Assembly (NCBI GenBank): GCA_041300525.1
Contig: JBGLNJ010000001.1
Location: 3,720,001 to 3,784,000 of the forward strand
Length of the DNA stretch: 64,000 nt
Origin: JBGLNJ01 sp041300525
GTDB taxonomy: Bacteria > Chloroflexota > Anaerolineae > Fen-1058
Reading direction: 5' to 3'
Numbering within the stretch: position 1 is the stretch's first letter; the number at the start of each line of letters is the position of its first letter. The notes under the pieces are model-generated. The model had not been told where the DNA came from, did no database searches, and saw only the letters and a list, made by a program, of their open reading frames with translations. The position numbers and the translations under genes were made by a program. Of this stretch, positions 44,229 through 51,335 are shown one piece after another.

Positions 44229-45265
44229 GCTGCCACCTCCGCGCCAAGTAATGGCGCGTCATGATACAAAAAGCAACTGACCCATTGTTTTTCTCCCGCC
44301 GGTAAAAGCGCAGGCGTGCGCACGTCGCACTTGCCGGCGATGGACTTGACACAGCGCGGGTGGAATGGACAGCCCTGGGGCTTGTTGAACGGATGCGGGA
44401 TTGATCCGCTTATCGTGGGGAGCTCGACGCGCGGCGTCGAGTTCACGCTTGGAATCGAGCGCAAGAGCGCCTGCGTGTACGGATGCCTGGGCGCATGGAA
44501 AATGTCGTCCACCGGGCCTTGCTCCACCACCAAACCCAGGTACATCACCATCACGTAACTTGCCATTTGCGCAATCACACCCAAATCGTGCGTGATGAAA
44601 ATGATCGCGGCGTTGCGTTGCTGCTGGAGATTTCGCAGCAGGCGCAATACTTGCGCCTGCGTCGTCACGTCCACCGCGGTCGTCGGCTCGTCGGCGATGA
44701 GCAAACGCGGGTTGCACGAGAGCGCCATGGCGATGATGGCGCGCTGGCGCAAACCGCCGCTGAGCTGCCACGAGTATTCGTCGAGCCGCTGTTCCGGCAT
44801 CGGGATGCCCACGTCCTTGAGCATTTGCAGCGCGATGTTGCGCGCCTCGCGCTTGTTGACCGGCTGATGCAGCATAATCGCTTCGATGATCTGATCGCCG
44901 ATGGTGTGCACCGGGCTGAATGACGACATGGGTTCTTGCGGGATGAGTGCAATCTCTGCGCCTCGAATCGAGCGCATCTGTGCGCCGTTCGCGTCGAGCT
45001 GGGCGAGGTCTATGACCTGGCAGTCTCCGTCCTTGGTTTTGCAGTTGAGCAAAATCTCGCCATGGACGATCTTGCCGGGCGGCTCGACGATGCGCAACAC
45101 CGCTTTCATCGTCACGCTTTTGCCGCAGCCGCTTTCGCCCACGATGCCAAAGACTTGACCTGAGCTCACGTCAAAGGTCACGCCGTCCACCGCTTTGACG
45201 ACGCCTTCGTCCATGAAGAAATATGTTTTCAAATCGCGCACGGAAAGTAATGGAGCATCTGCCAT
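44225..45265 (-). CDS. oppD: Oligopeptide ABC transporter ATP-binding protein D
   Basis: A 346-residue ATPase: Walker A GIVGESGCGKSVTMKAV, signature WQLSGGLRQRAIIAMAL, Walker B LLIADEPTTAVDVTTQAQ and the C-terminal GCPFHPRCVKSIAGKC motif. With OppF it powers uptake of peptides (or nickel or glycosides; the family is broad). It is separated from oppC by a small inserted four-helix protein gene. Confidence 0.92.
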   Translation of the reverse strand: MADAPLLSVRDLKTYFFMDEGVVKAVDGVTFDVSSGQVFGIVGESGCGKSVTMKAVLRIVEPPGKIVHGEILLNCKTKDGDCQVIDLAQLDANGAQMRSIRGAEIALIPQEPMSSFSPVHTIGDQIIEAIMLHQPVNKREARNIALQMLKDVGIPMPEQRLDEYSWQLSGGLRQRAIIAMALSCNPRLLIADEPTTAVDVTTQAQVLRLLRNLQQQRNAAIIFITHDLGVIAQMASYVMVMYLGLVVEQGPVDDIFHAPRHPYTQALLRSIPSVNSTPRVELPTISGSIPHPFNKPQGCPFHPRCVKSIAGKCDVRTPALLPAGEKQWVSCFLYHDAPLLGAEVAA

Positions 45266-45274
45266 ATTTATCGT

Positions 45275-45345
45275 TTCCGTTTCAAAGTATGAAGTATGAG
45301 GGATGAAGTATGAAAGATGAAGGATGAATCTACTTTTGCTTTTGT
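45275..45345. repeat. GATGAAGTATGAA repeats, left flank of an inserted gene
   Basis: The gap upstream of oppD contains several overlapping units of the type GTATGAAGTATGAGGGATGA and AAGATGAAGGATGAA. Matching units in inverted orientation occur at 45709-45743, on the far side of the four-helix protein gene. This suggests that the gene and its flanks were inserted as one small element. Confidence 0.6.
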
Positions 45346-45695
45346 TTCATCTTGTTTACAATGGTCACAAAGATCGCGATGAGTTCGTCGGTTTCCTTCA
45401 TCAACGCCGCAAGTTTGCGCTCCGTCACAATCTTGGATTCGACAAGCAGCTCAAGCCAGTAGGCAGTCTCATCCAGTTCCTGCAGACCGCCTTCCAACTT
45501 GCTGATGAAATCTGCGTTTGACTTGGCGCGTTGCGCTTCACGATAGTGCGCGCCAACGGACGTGCCGGACCGCAATACTTGCTTGCCAAGCACCTGGGCT
45601 TCGGTGGTCTTGGGCAAAGACACATACAGGCGGATGATCCGAAGAGCGAACGTCTTTGTTCGAGCGCGTAACTCTACATCTTGCGTTTTACTCAT
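45330..45695 (-). CDS. Four-helix bundle protein (S23-type intervening-sequence family)
   Basis: A 121-residue helical protein (TFALRIIRLYVSLPKTTEAQ, RSGTSVGAHYREAQRAKS, LQELDETAYWLELLVESKIV) matching the small four-helix bundle family first seen in 23S rRNA intervening sequences. Members are often carried on small mobile passengers and have no known enzymatic role. It interrupts the oppC-oppD order and is flanked by inverted GATGAAGTATGAA repeats. Confidence 0.85.
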   Translation of the reverse strand: MSKTQDVELRARTKTFALRIIRLYVSLPKTTEAQVLGKQVLRSGTSVGAHYREAQRAKSNADFISKLEGGLQELDETAYWLELLVESKIVTERKLAALMKETDELIAIFVTIVNKMKQKQK

Positions 45696-45708
45696 TGCCC
45701 CCTCCATC

Positions 45709-45743
45709 TGTTTTCATACTTCATCCTTCTGCCTTCATACTTC
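45709..45743. repeat. GATGAAGTATGAA repeats, right flank (inverted)
   Basis: TTTTCATACTTCATCCTTCTGCCTTCATACTTCA read backwards gives the same units as the left flank at 45275-45345. It ends at the stop codon of oppC. Confidence 0.6.
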
Positions 45744-46887
45744 AGTGCCCGTACGGATCCGCTGCGTCGCGGAGCCCGTCGCCCACCAAGTTGAACGCCA
45801 ATACCGAGAGAATCACGGCCAGGCCGGGGAGGAGCAACCAGGGCGCCTGCGCCACGGTCTGGATGTTTTGCGCCTCTTGCAGCAAAACACCCCAACTGAT
45901 CGCGGGCGGTCGAATGCCCAGCCCTAGATAGCTCAACGACGTTTCGTTGATGATCATCACCGGAATCGCGAGCGTGCTCGTCGCGATGATGTGGCTCATA
46001 AACGCAGGCACCATGTGCCGCGTGATGATGCGAAACCGGCTGCACCCGGCCAGCTCAGCCGCCAGGACAAAGTCTTCTTCACGCAAGGAGAGGAAGCGAC
46101 CCCGCACCTCGCGCGCAAGCGTCGTCCAGCCGATGAACGCCAGGATGACCGTGATCGCAAAAAAGACTTGGTCGGGACGCCAGTCCTGCGGCAGCGCCGC
46201 CGTCATCGCCAGCCAGATCGGGATGGTTGGCAATGATTGCAACAACTCGATCAAACGCTGGATGAGCATATCCGGCCAACCGCCGAAATAGCCGGAAATG
46301 CCGCCGAGCAGCACGCCCAGGATCACGCTCAGCGCGACGGCGACGAGACCCACGGTCATCGAAGTCCGCGTGCCGAACATCATGCGCGACCACTGATCGC
46401 GTCCCATGCGATCCGTGCCAAACAAATACAGCCAATCCGCTGACTTGGGGTCCGTAGGACCGATCAGGTGAAGGTCGGCCTCAAACAGCCCCAGCACTTT
46501 GTATTTGTACCCTTGAACGAAAAAACGAATCGGAACTTTTTTCGTCTCGTCAATTTTCCATTCCATCCGCAACGTGACCGGATTGCGCTTGCCGACGACC
46601 GCCGGCGCCGACAGGTTAAAGCCGGAGTTATCAAAGAAGGAAATCCCTTGCATCGGAATGAACGCCAGAAACGCTTCCGTCGCTTCCGGGTCTTGCGTGC
46701 TGAAAAAGTCAGGCACCAGGACAATCACGTAAAAGAGGGCCAACACCATTGAACTGATAATTGCGAGGCGATTCTTGCGGAAACGCCACCAAACCAGTTG
46801 CCAATTCGATGCGACCGAGACACGTTCTTCCGCTTTCGAGACGAATTGCGGCACGAGCGTCTCTTCGACCTGAAGGTTTTCCGCCAT
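45742..46887 (-). CDS. oppC: Oligopeptide ABC transporter permease C
   Basis: A 381-residue permease with six membrane segments. An N-terminal OppC_N segment (WWRFRKNRLAIISSMVLALF) precedes an about 100-residue extracytoplasmic insertion, and the C-terminal half has FGTDRMGRDQWSRMMFGTRT, the EAA-loop region ELAGCSRFRIITRHMVPAFM and LSYLGLGIRPPAISWGVLLQ. It forms the channel with OppB. The upstream oppB is only a fragment, so the transporter is probably inactive as read. Confidence 0.9.
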   Translation of the reverse strand: MAENLQVEETLVPQFVSKAEERVSVASNWQLVWWRFRKNRLAIISSMVLALFYVIVLVPDFFSTQDPEATEAFLAFIPMQGISFFDNSGFNLSAPAVVGKRNPVTLRMEWKIDETKKVPIRFFVQGYKYKVLGLFEADLHLIGPTDPKSADWLYLFGTDRMGRDQWSRMMFGTRTSMTVGLVAVALSVILGVLLGGISGYFGGWPDMLIQRLIELLQSLPTIPIWLAMTAALPQDWRPDQVFFAITVILAFIGWTTLAREVRGRFLSLREEDFVLAAELAGCSRFRIITRHMVPAFMSHIIATSTLAIPVMIINETSLSYLGLGIRPPAISWGVLLQEAQNIQTVAQAPWLLLPGLAVILSVLAFNLVGDGLRDAADPYGH

Positions 46888-46890
46888 AGT

Positions 46891-47049
46891 CTAAACACCT
46901 TCCATTCGGATGCGCGGATCAACCAGCGCGAGCAGAATATCCGAAATCAAAGTGCCGACAATCGTGAGGGAGCAATAAATCAGCAGGATACTGCCGGAAA
47001 GGTACATGTCGCGCTGTGTCAGCGCGCGCAACAGCAAGGGACCGATATT
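46891..47049 (-). pseudogene. oppB: Oligopeptide permease B, last 50 residues only
   Basis: The frame reads GPLLLRALTQRDMYLSGSIL, then LLIYCSLTIVGTLISDILLA and LVDPRIRMEGV, the final membrane segment and DPRIR tail of OppB/DppB permeases. It ends in a stop 4 bases before the oppC start. Upstream the coding is cut exactly at the 99-base repeat at 47050. Confidence 0.8.
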
Positions 47050-47148
47050 ACAGCAGCAAAGCCTGCCTTCGCAGGCTGGATGTTAGTCGCCGCAGGGCGA
47101 CTTGGCTGACGTAGGCGCGGTTTCTAACCGCCAGCCTGAGTAGTTACG
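47050..47148 (+). repeat. 99-base inverted repeat, family A, copy 1
   Basis: A 99-base block (from ACAGCAGCAAAGCCTGCC to GAGTAGTTACG) is identical, in opposite orientation, to 51234-51332. It contains several palindromes (GCCTGCCTTCGCAGGC, GTCGCCGCAGGGCGAC, GGCGCGGTTTCTAACCGCC). Both copies lie exactly where a coding sequence is cut (oppB here). Confidence 0.9.
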
Positions 47149-47161
47149 TCGATCCTGGATT

Positions 47162-47231
47162 TGTCACCCTGAGCGGAGCGAAGGGTCTCAGTCACTCGTA
47201 AACGAGATTCTTCGCTTCGCTCAGAATGACA
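47162..47231. repeat. REP-like palindromic element
   Basis: TGTCACCCTGAGCGGAGCGA pairs with TCGCTTCGCTCAGAATGACA, and GGGTCTC with GAGATTC, giving a long imperfect hairpin. A half-site of the same element lies inside the decayed epimerase at 1058-1080. Confidence 0.7.
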
Positions 47232-47365
47232 GAATTTGGATCTACCGAGACTCCTCGTCAAACGTATATCGGGTTCCCGACTTGGCCAACACACACAGAG
47301 TTGATTATACTATGGATAAGCCAGACAGTGAATTGCCATTTGGCCCCAGTCGCCTTAAAAGTTGG

Positions 47366-47394
47366 TTTACAAATTGTATAGCCGATGCTATACT
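47366..47394 (+). promoter_or_regulatory. Promoter of the winged-helix gene
   Basis: TTTACA at 47366-47371 and TATACT at 47389-47394 are 17 bases apart, 32 bases before the ATG at 47426. The segment TAGCCGATGCTATACTG (47379-47395) recurs with one change at 49915-49931. Confidence 0.7.
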
Positions 47395-47425
47395 GACTGC
47401 ACGTAAGGGCAGTTATCATTCACCG

Positions 47426-48553
47426 ATGGAGAAAACCCCTTTGAAGTTAACCGAGACTCAAATCCGTTGGTTCCGTCTGCGCCGCTCCGGCCTGGCGGCG
47501 CCTTTTCCTTCGCCGGAGCAATCCGCGCGCTCGCTCGCCGGCGTGCAGGCGCAGATTTTGCCCGCGGCCGGGTTGGCGCTGTGGAACCGGACGCGCGGCC
47601 TGACCTACGCGGATTTTGATGACCGGCTGCACGTCCGGCGTTCGCTCGTCAAGCTCTGGGGGCAGCGCGGGACGCTGCACGTTTACGCCAGCGACGAGTG
47701 GCCGCTGTTCAACGGCGCCATGGTCGGGCGACGTTCCTGGTGGGAGCAGCAAATCGTTCGCGCTGGGACGGACCCGGACGACTACCAGGCCACGCTCGAC
47801 CGTGTGGCCGAGTTGCTGCGCCGGCGTGGAACAATGGGCCGCAACGACCTGCGCGCGTCAGGGCTTGACCTGGACGAAGCGTGCTTTAACCCGTGGGGCG
47901 GCATCTTTGCCGACCTGGTGCGGCGCGGCGTGGCCTGCCACGCCGGTCAGGCCGGCAACGAGAAACTCTTTGCTCACCGGGAGTATTGGCTGCCTGACCT
48001 GGCCTGGAACCCGCCGCCTGCCGACGAGGCAAACATAGAACTGGCGAGGCGCTACCTGCGCACTTACGGCCCGGCCACCCTGCGCGACCTGACGTACTGG
48101 CGCGGCGCGCTGGTCGGCAATGCCCGGCGCTGTATCGCCGAGATGGGCGATGAGGTCGTCGAGGTGAGCGTGAGCGGTCAGCCGATGTTGGCGCTGCGCG
48201 CCGACCTGGACGCGCTGAATGAAAAGCCGTCCCCGCGCCGCGAGTGGCCGGTGCGGATGCTCTATCGCTTTGACCCGCTGCTGCTGGGCATCAAGGACAA
48301 GTCGTGGCTTGTGGAACCGCGTTTCTACAAGCGCGTCTTTCGACCGGCGGGGCACATCGAGGGCACGCTGCTCGAGCGCGGTCGCGTGGCGGGCACGTGG
48401 CGTTACGACCGCGCCGACAGCGGATTGGCGATCACGGTCTATCCTTTCGCTCCATTGCCGAGACAGGTGAAGAAGGCAGTGGAGGAAAACGCGGCCGGCG
48501 TGGCCCAGTTCTTTGGCTTGCCTTTGAACGATTTGGTGATGGATGGAGTTTGA
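47426..48553 (+). CDS. Winged-helix DNA-binding protein, AlkZ-like DNA glycosylase family
   Basis: A 375-residue HTH_42 protein. Near the N-terminus LAGVQAQILPAAGLALW carries the QxQ motif that is catalytic in AlkZ/YcaQ glycosylases. LVKLWGQRGTLHVYASDEWP, RYLRTYGPATLRDLTYW and FRPAGHIEGTLLERGRVAGTW follow as in the family. AlkZ-type enzymes unhook interstrand DNA crosslinks, and some relatives protect toxin producers from their own product. The ATG at 47426 fits the promoter spacing; an upstream frame opening is not the start. Overlaps the next gene by 11 bases. Confidence 0.8.
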   Translation: MEKTPLKLTETQIRWFRLRRSGLAAPFPSPEQSARSLAGVQAQILPAAGLALWNRTRGLTYADFDDRLHVRRSLVKLWGQRGTLHVYASDEWPLFNGAMVGRRSWWEQQIVRAGTDPDDYQATLDRVAELLRRRGTMGRNDLRASGLDLDEACFNPWGGIFADLVRRGVACHAGQAGNEKLFAHREYWLPDLAWNPPPADEANIELARRYLRTYGPATLRDLTYWRGALVGNARRCIAEMGDEVVEVSVSGQPMLALRADLDALNEKPSPRREWPVRMLYRFDPLLLGIKDKSWLVEPRFYKRVFRPAGHIEGTLLERGRVAGTWRYDRADSGLAITVYPFAPLPRQVKKAVEENAAGVAQFFGLPLNDLVMDGV

Positions 48554-49736
48554 TGCGCAGACCGCGTTGAGCTATGCGCGCGCCCTTTCGCGCCCGCGCC
48601 GGGTTGGCTGCGGCGAGGATGAAAGGGTTGCCGAAGAAATCGCCGCGCGGCTGGAGCAATCCGGGTATCAGGTCGAGCGCCAACCGTTCCAGTTCTCGAC
48701 GGCTCCAACAGCGTTCATCACGTTGGAGATTTTAGCCGGCCTGCTGCTGATCTTGACGACTGGCTGGGCGCGACAGTTCGGCGCATGGGCGGAGGCTCTG
48801 CCCGCCGTGATGCTCTTGCTGCTCATGTTTGCTGTTGGCCCGATCAATCGCCTGGTCGAAGCCAACTCTGTTGCGCCCGACCCCGCCGCGCCGGTTTCGC
48901 GCGGGTCGGCGATGTGCTTGCGGATGGGAACACGGTACACAACGGCGAACCTCGTCGCCATGCGGCCCGATTTGCCCGACAATCCGGCGCTCCCGCATTT
49001 GTATCTCGTCGCGCACTATGATTCCAAAAGCCAATGGATGCCTCTTGCCGTTCGGATAGCTTTGTTCACGGCTGCCATCCTCGGCAGCTTTGCTTTTGCC
49101 GGCTTGACTCTGCTGGGATTGGTCTGGCCCGCGCTCGCGTTCGCACCGCACGTGGCTGGCGTTGTGGCGGTGGGCGCCGGCCTGCCACTCCTGTTTCTCG
49201 GCGCGGGCAATGCCTCGCCCGGCGCGATTGACAATGCGTCTGGCGTCGGCGTGGTGTTGCACCTGGCCGAATGTCTGGCCCGGCGCTCGGATCTGTTTGA
49301 CAAAGTGCGTGTGACGGTGCTGATGACCAGCGCCGAAGAATTGACGTTGAGAGGAACGTTCGCGTTTGTGCGCCGCAACGAGGACCGCTTGTGCTGCCAG
49401 GCCGAGTCCGGCGGGTTATACATCCTCAACCTGGACGGCCCCGGCGTGGACGGCAAGCTCTACATCGTCAGCCAAGAAAACAGCCTGGCGGGACTCGTGC
49501 GAGCAGCGTGCAGCGAGCTACAAATCTCGTTGGGCAAATTCTCGCTGCCGGGCGCGATGTTCGATCACACCCCATTCGCCCGATGCGGCTTTAACGCCGT
49601 TTCGTTGATGGCGGTCGGCCGGGCTTCGTGGGCTGTTCACACGCCGGGCGATTCGGCCGACAAACTGCACATCCGGGGTTTTGAACAGGCTGGGCGCGTG
49701 GCGTGGCGAGTGATCGAAAAACTGGCCGACCGGTGA
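48543..49736 (+). CDS. Membrane-embedded M28-family metallopeptidase
   Basis: A 397-residue protein whose peptidase motifs are split by membrane segments (two near 60-95, more near 165-215). The zinc ligands of M28 aminopeptidases are present in order: LVAHYDSKS (His), GAIDNASGVGV (Asp), TSAEELTLRG (catalytic Glu and ligand Glu), LNLDGPGVDG (Asp) and AVHTPGDSADKL (His). The His-Asp-Glu set suggests activity. It is encoded right after the AlkZ-like gene (11-base overlap), so the two are cotranscribed. Substrate and the side of the membrane facing the site are unknown. Confidence 0.85.
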   Translation: MEFDAQTALSYARALSRPRRVGCGEDERVAEEIAARLEQSGYQVERQPFQFSTAPTAFITLEILAGLLLILTTGWARQFGAWAEALPAVMLLLLMFAVGPINRLVEANSVAPDPAAPVSRGSAMCLRMGTRYTTANLVAMRPDLPDNPALPHLYLVAHYDSKSQWMPLAVRIALFTAAILGSFAFAGLTLLGLVWPALAFAPHVAGVVAVGAGLPLLFLGAGNASPGAIDNASGVGVVLHLAECLARRSDLFDKVRVTVLMTSAEELTLRGTFAFVRRNEDRLCCQAESGGLYILNLDGPGVDGKLYIVSQENSLAGLVRAACSELQISLGKFSLPGAMFDHTPFARCGFNAVSLMAVGRASWAVHTPGDSADKLHIRGFEQAGRVAWRVIEKLADR

Positions 49737-49862
49737 AGCGGTTGAAACCGCGCCTCGTGAGCCTTTGGCTGGCTGTCCGCCTTCGCGGACAGGAGACACT
49801 CCCGCGTCGGCGGAGGCCGACGCTCGGCTGAAAGCCCATCAGGCGCGACCTCGGTCGCCTGC
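49737..49862 (+). repeat. Dispersed palindromic repeat, family B, copy 2
   Basis: Starts GCGGTTGAAACCGCGCCT, holds CTGTCCGCCTTCGCGGACAG and ends AGGCGCGACCTCGGTCGCC, the same block order as at 11548-11676 on the other strand. It fills the gap between the M28 peptidase and the cyclophilin promoter. Confidence 0.65.
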
Positions 49863-49901
49863 TACGCAAAAACATGGACCGCACCCGTTCTGCTGGATGA
49901 G

Positions 49902-49930
49902 CTTGCAAATCCGGTAGCCGATGTTATACT
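49902..49930 (+). promoter_or_regulatory. Promoter of the cyclophilin gene
   Basis: CTTGCA (49902-49907) and TATACT (49925-49930) are 17 bases apart; the gene's ATG is 43 bases downstream behind a GGGAGG site. The TAGCCGATGTTATACTG core is nearly the same as in the promoter at 47366-47394. Confidence 0.65.
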
Positions 49931-49973
49931 GGCGCGCAAAGATTGCGCACACTCTTTTGCGTAGGGAGGTCAA

Positions 49974-50483
49974 ATGCCGACAAGATATTCTGCCCCACCG
50001 GAAATGGTCATTGATCCACAGAAGCACTACACAGCCACGTTCAAGACGGACAAGGGTGATTTTGTCGTCGAACTGTACGCCGACAAGGTTCCGCGCACCG
50101 TCAACAATTTCGTCTTTCTTGCCCGCGACAAGTTTTACGATGGCGTCACTTTCCACCGCGTGATTCGGGATTTCATGGCCCAGGGCGGCGATCCCACCGG
50201 CACCGGCACGGGCGGGCCGGGTTACAAGTTCGCGGACGAGTTCCATCCCAGCCTCAAGCACAACGGCCCCGGCATCCTCTCTATGGCAAATGCCGGGCAA
50301 AACACGAACGGCAGCCAATTCTTTATCACACATCGCGCCACGCCGCACCTGGACAACAAGCACTCGGTCTTTGGCAAAGTCGTCAAGGGCATGGATGTAG
50401 TGCTGTCCATCCCCGACCGCGATCCGGGCCGGGCGGCTCAGCCGGGCGTCAAGATCATCAGCATCGAAATCACCGAAGCCTGA
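49974..50483 (+). CDS. Cyclophilin-type peptidyl-prolyl isomerase
   Basis: A 169-residue cytoplasmic cyclophilin. VPRTVNNFVFLARDKFYDGV, TFHRVIRDFMAQGGDPTGTG (active-site Arg and Gln), GILSMANAGQNTNGSQFFIT and HLDNKHSVFGKVVKGMDVV match the family throughout. It catalyses cis-trans isomerisation of Xaa-Pro bonds in folding. It has its own promoter and a strong GGGAGG site and is monocistronic, ending at a terminator. Confidence 0.95.
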   Translation: MPTRYSAPPEMVIDPQKHYTATFKTDKGDFVVELYADKVPRTVNNFVFLARDKFYDGVTFHRVIRDFMAQGGDPTGTGTGGPGYKFADEFHPSLKHNGPGILSMANAGQNTNGSQFFITHRATPHLDNKHSVFGKVVKGMDVVLSIPDRDPGRAAQPGVKIISIEITEA

Positions 50484-50498
50484 TTGACCTGAATCGAA

Positions 50499-50540
50499 AA
50501 CTAGCCCGCCGATGCACCCCAAGGTGTCGGCGGGCTAGTT
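50499..50540 (+). terminator. Terminator hairpin after the cyclophilin gene
   Basis: AACTAGCCCGCCGA and TCGGCGGGCTAGTT form a perfect 14-base stem with a 14-base loop, 15 bases past the stop. The T-run is short. Confidence 0.75.
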
Positions 50541-50586
50541 TACAAGGCGCCAAGACTAGTCTCGTTTCTGTCCGAAAACCAGTCTT

Positions 50587-51233
50587 TCACGCAAGAGCAT
50601 CGGCGAGTGAAAGATGACGGCGATTCAAATTCAAGGCGATGGTAGCCAAGTTGTTGGCAATCACGCCCCAACCAATCCAACGTTCCATACCGGCCAAGCC
50701 ACGGTTCAGACAGCGGGTCAAATGCCGGGCGCGCCGCAACTGACTGATCCGTCCCTCAATGCCGTTGCGGAAACGCAGAGCGGCGCGGAACCAAGGTTGA
50801 CGCTCCTTCCGTTTGCGTCGTGCGGTCTTGTGCCCCGGTTGAGGCAACGCCACCTGCCGCACACCCAAGGCGCGTGCTTGGCGCTCGTTGTCGGGCGAAA
50901 ACAGACCCCGATCCCCGCACAGTCGGCGCGGCGCCTTGCCGAACTGCTTCCGATGCTGCTTCACGCTGGGGATGACGGAGCGCGCGTCGGGCGGATTGCC
51001 TTCCAAGATGCGGTACTCGGAGATCAGTCCGCCGTCCACTTCGCCAAACCAGATTTTGTGTCCGAACTCGGTTTCCTTCGGCTTGCTCTTGCCACGACGG
51101 ATGACATCGGTGTGCGGCTCGAACAGGCTCACGACTTTATCGGCCGCGGGTACTGCATGCCTTCCAACACCCGTTGGCGGGTTTGTGTCACGACTTGCCG
51201 GACCAGGGGCAAGTAGGTCTCGAACTCCAGATT
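50587..51233 (-). pseudogene. ISNCY (IS1202-type) transposase, N-terminally truncated and frameshifted
   Basis: The main frame (from 51132) has SLFEPHTDVIRRGKSKPKET, KIWFGEVDGGLISEYRILEG, LCGDRGLFSPDNERQARALG (Asp of the DDE set) and RNGIEGRISQLRRARHLTRC, all typical of this family. The region 51233-51140 continues the protein in another frame (LPLVRQVVTQTRQRVLEGMQ), showing a frameshift. The N-terminal half is missing: the coding begins right at the 99-base repeat. Not functional. Confidence 0.8.
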
Positions 51234-51332
51234 CGTAACTACTCAGGCTGGCGGTTAGAAACCGCGCCTACGTCAGCCAAGTCGCCCTGCGGCGACTAAC
51301 ATCCAGCCTGCGAAGGCAGGCTTTGCTGCTGT
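51234..51332 (-). repeat. 99-base inverted repeat, family A, copy 2
   Basis: Identical over all 99 bases to 47050-47148, in the opposite orientation. It sits between the truncated transposase and the 3' end of the beta-glucan synthase fragment. With copy 1 it brackets 4.1 kb. Confidence 0.9.
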
Positions 51333-51335
51333 CTC

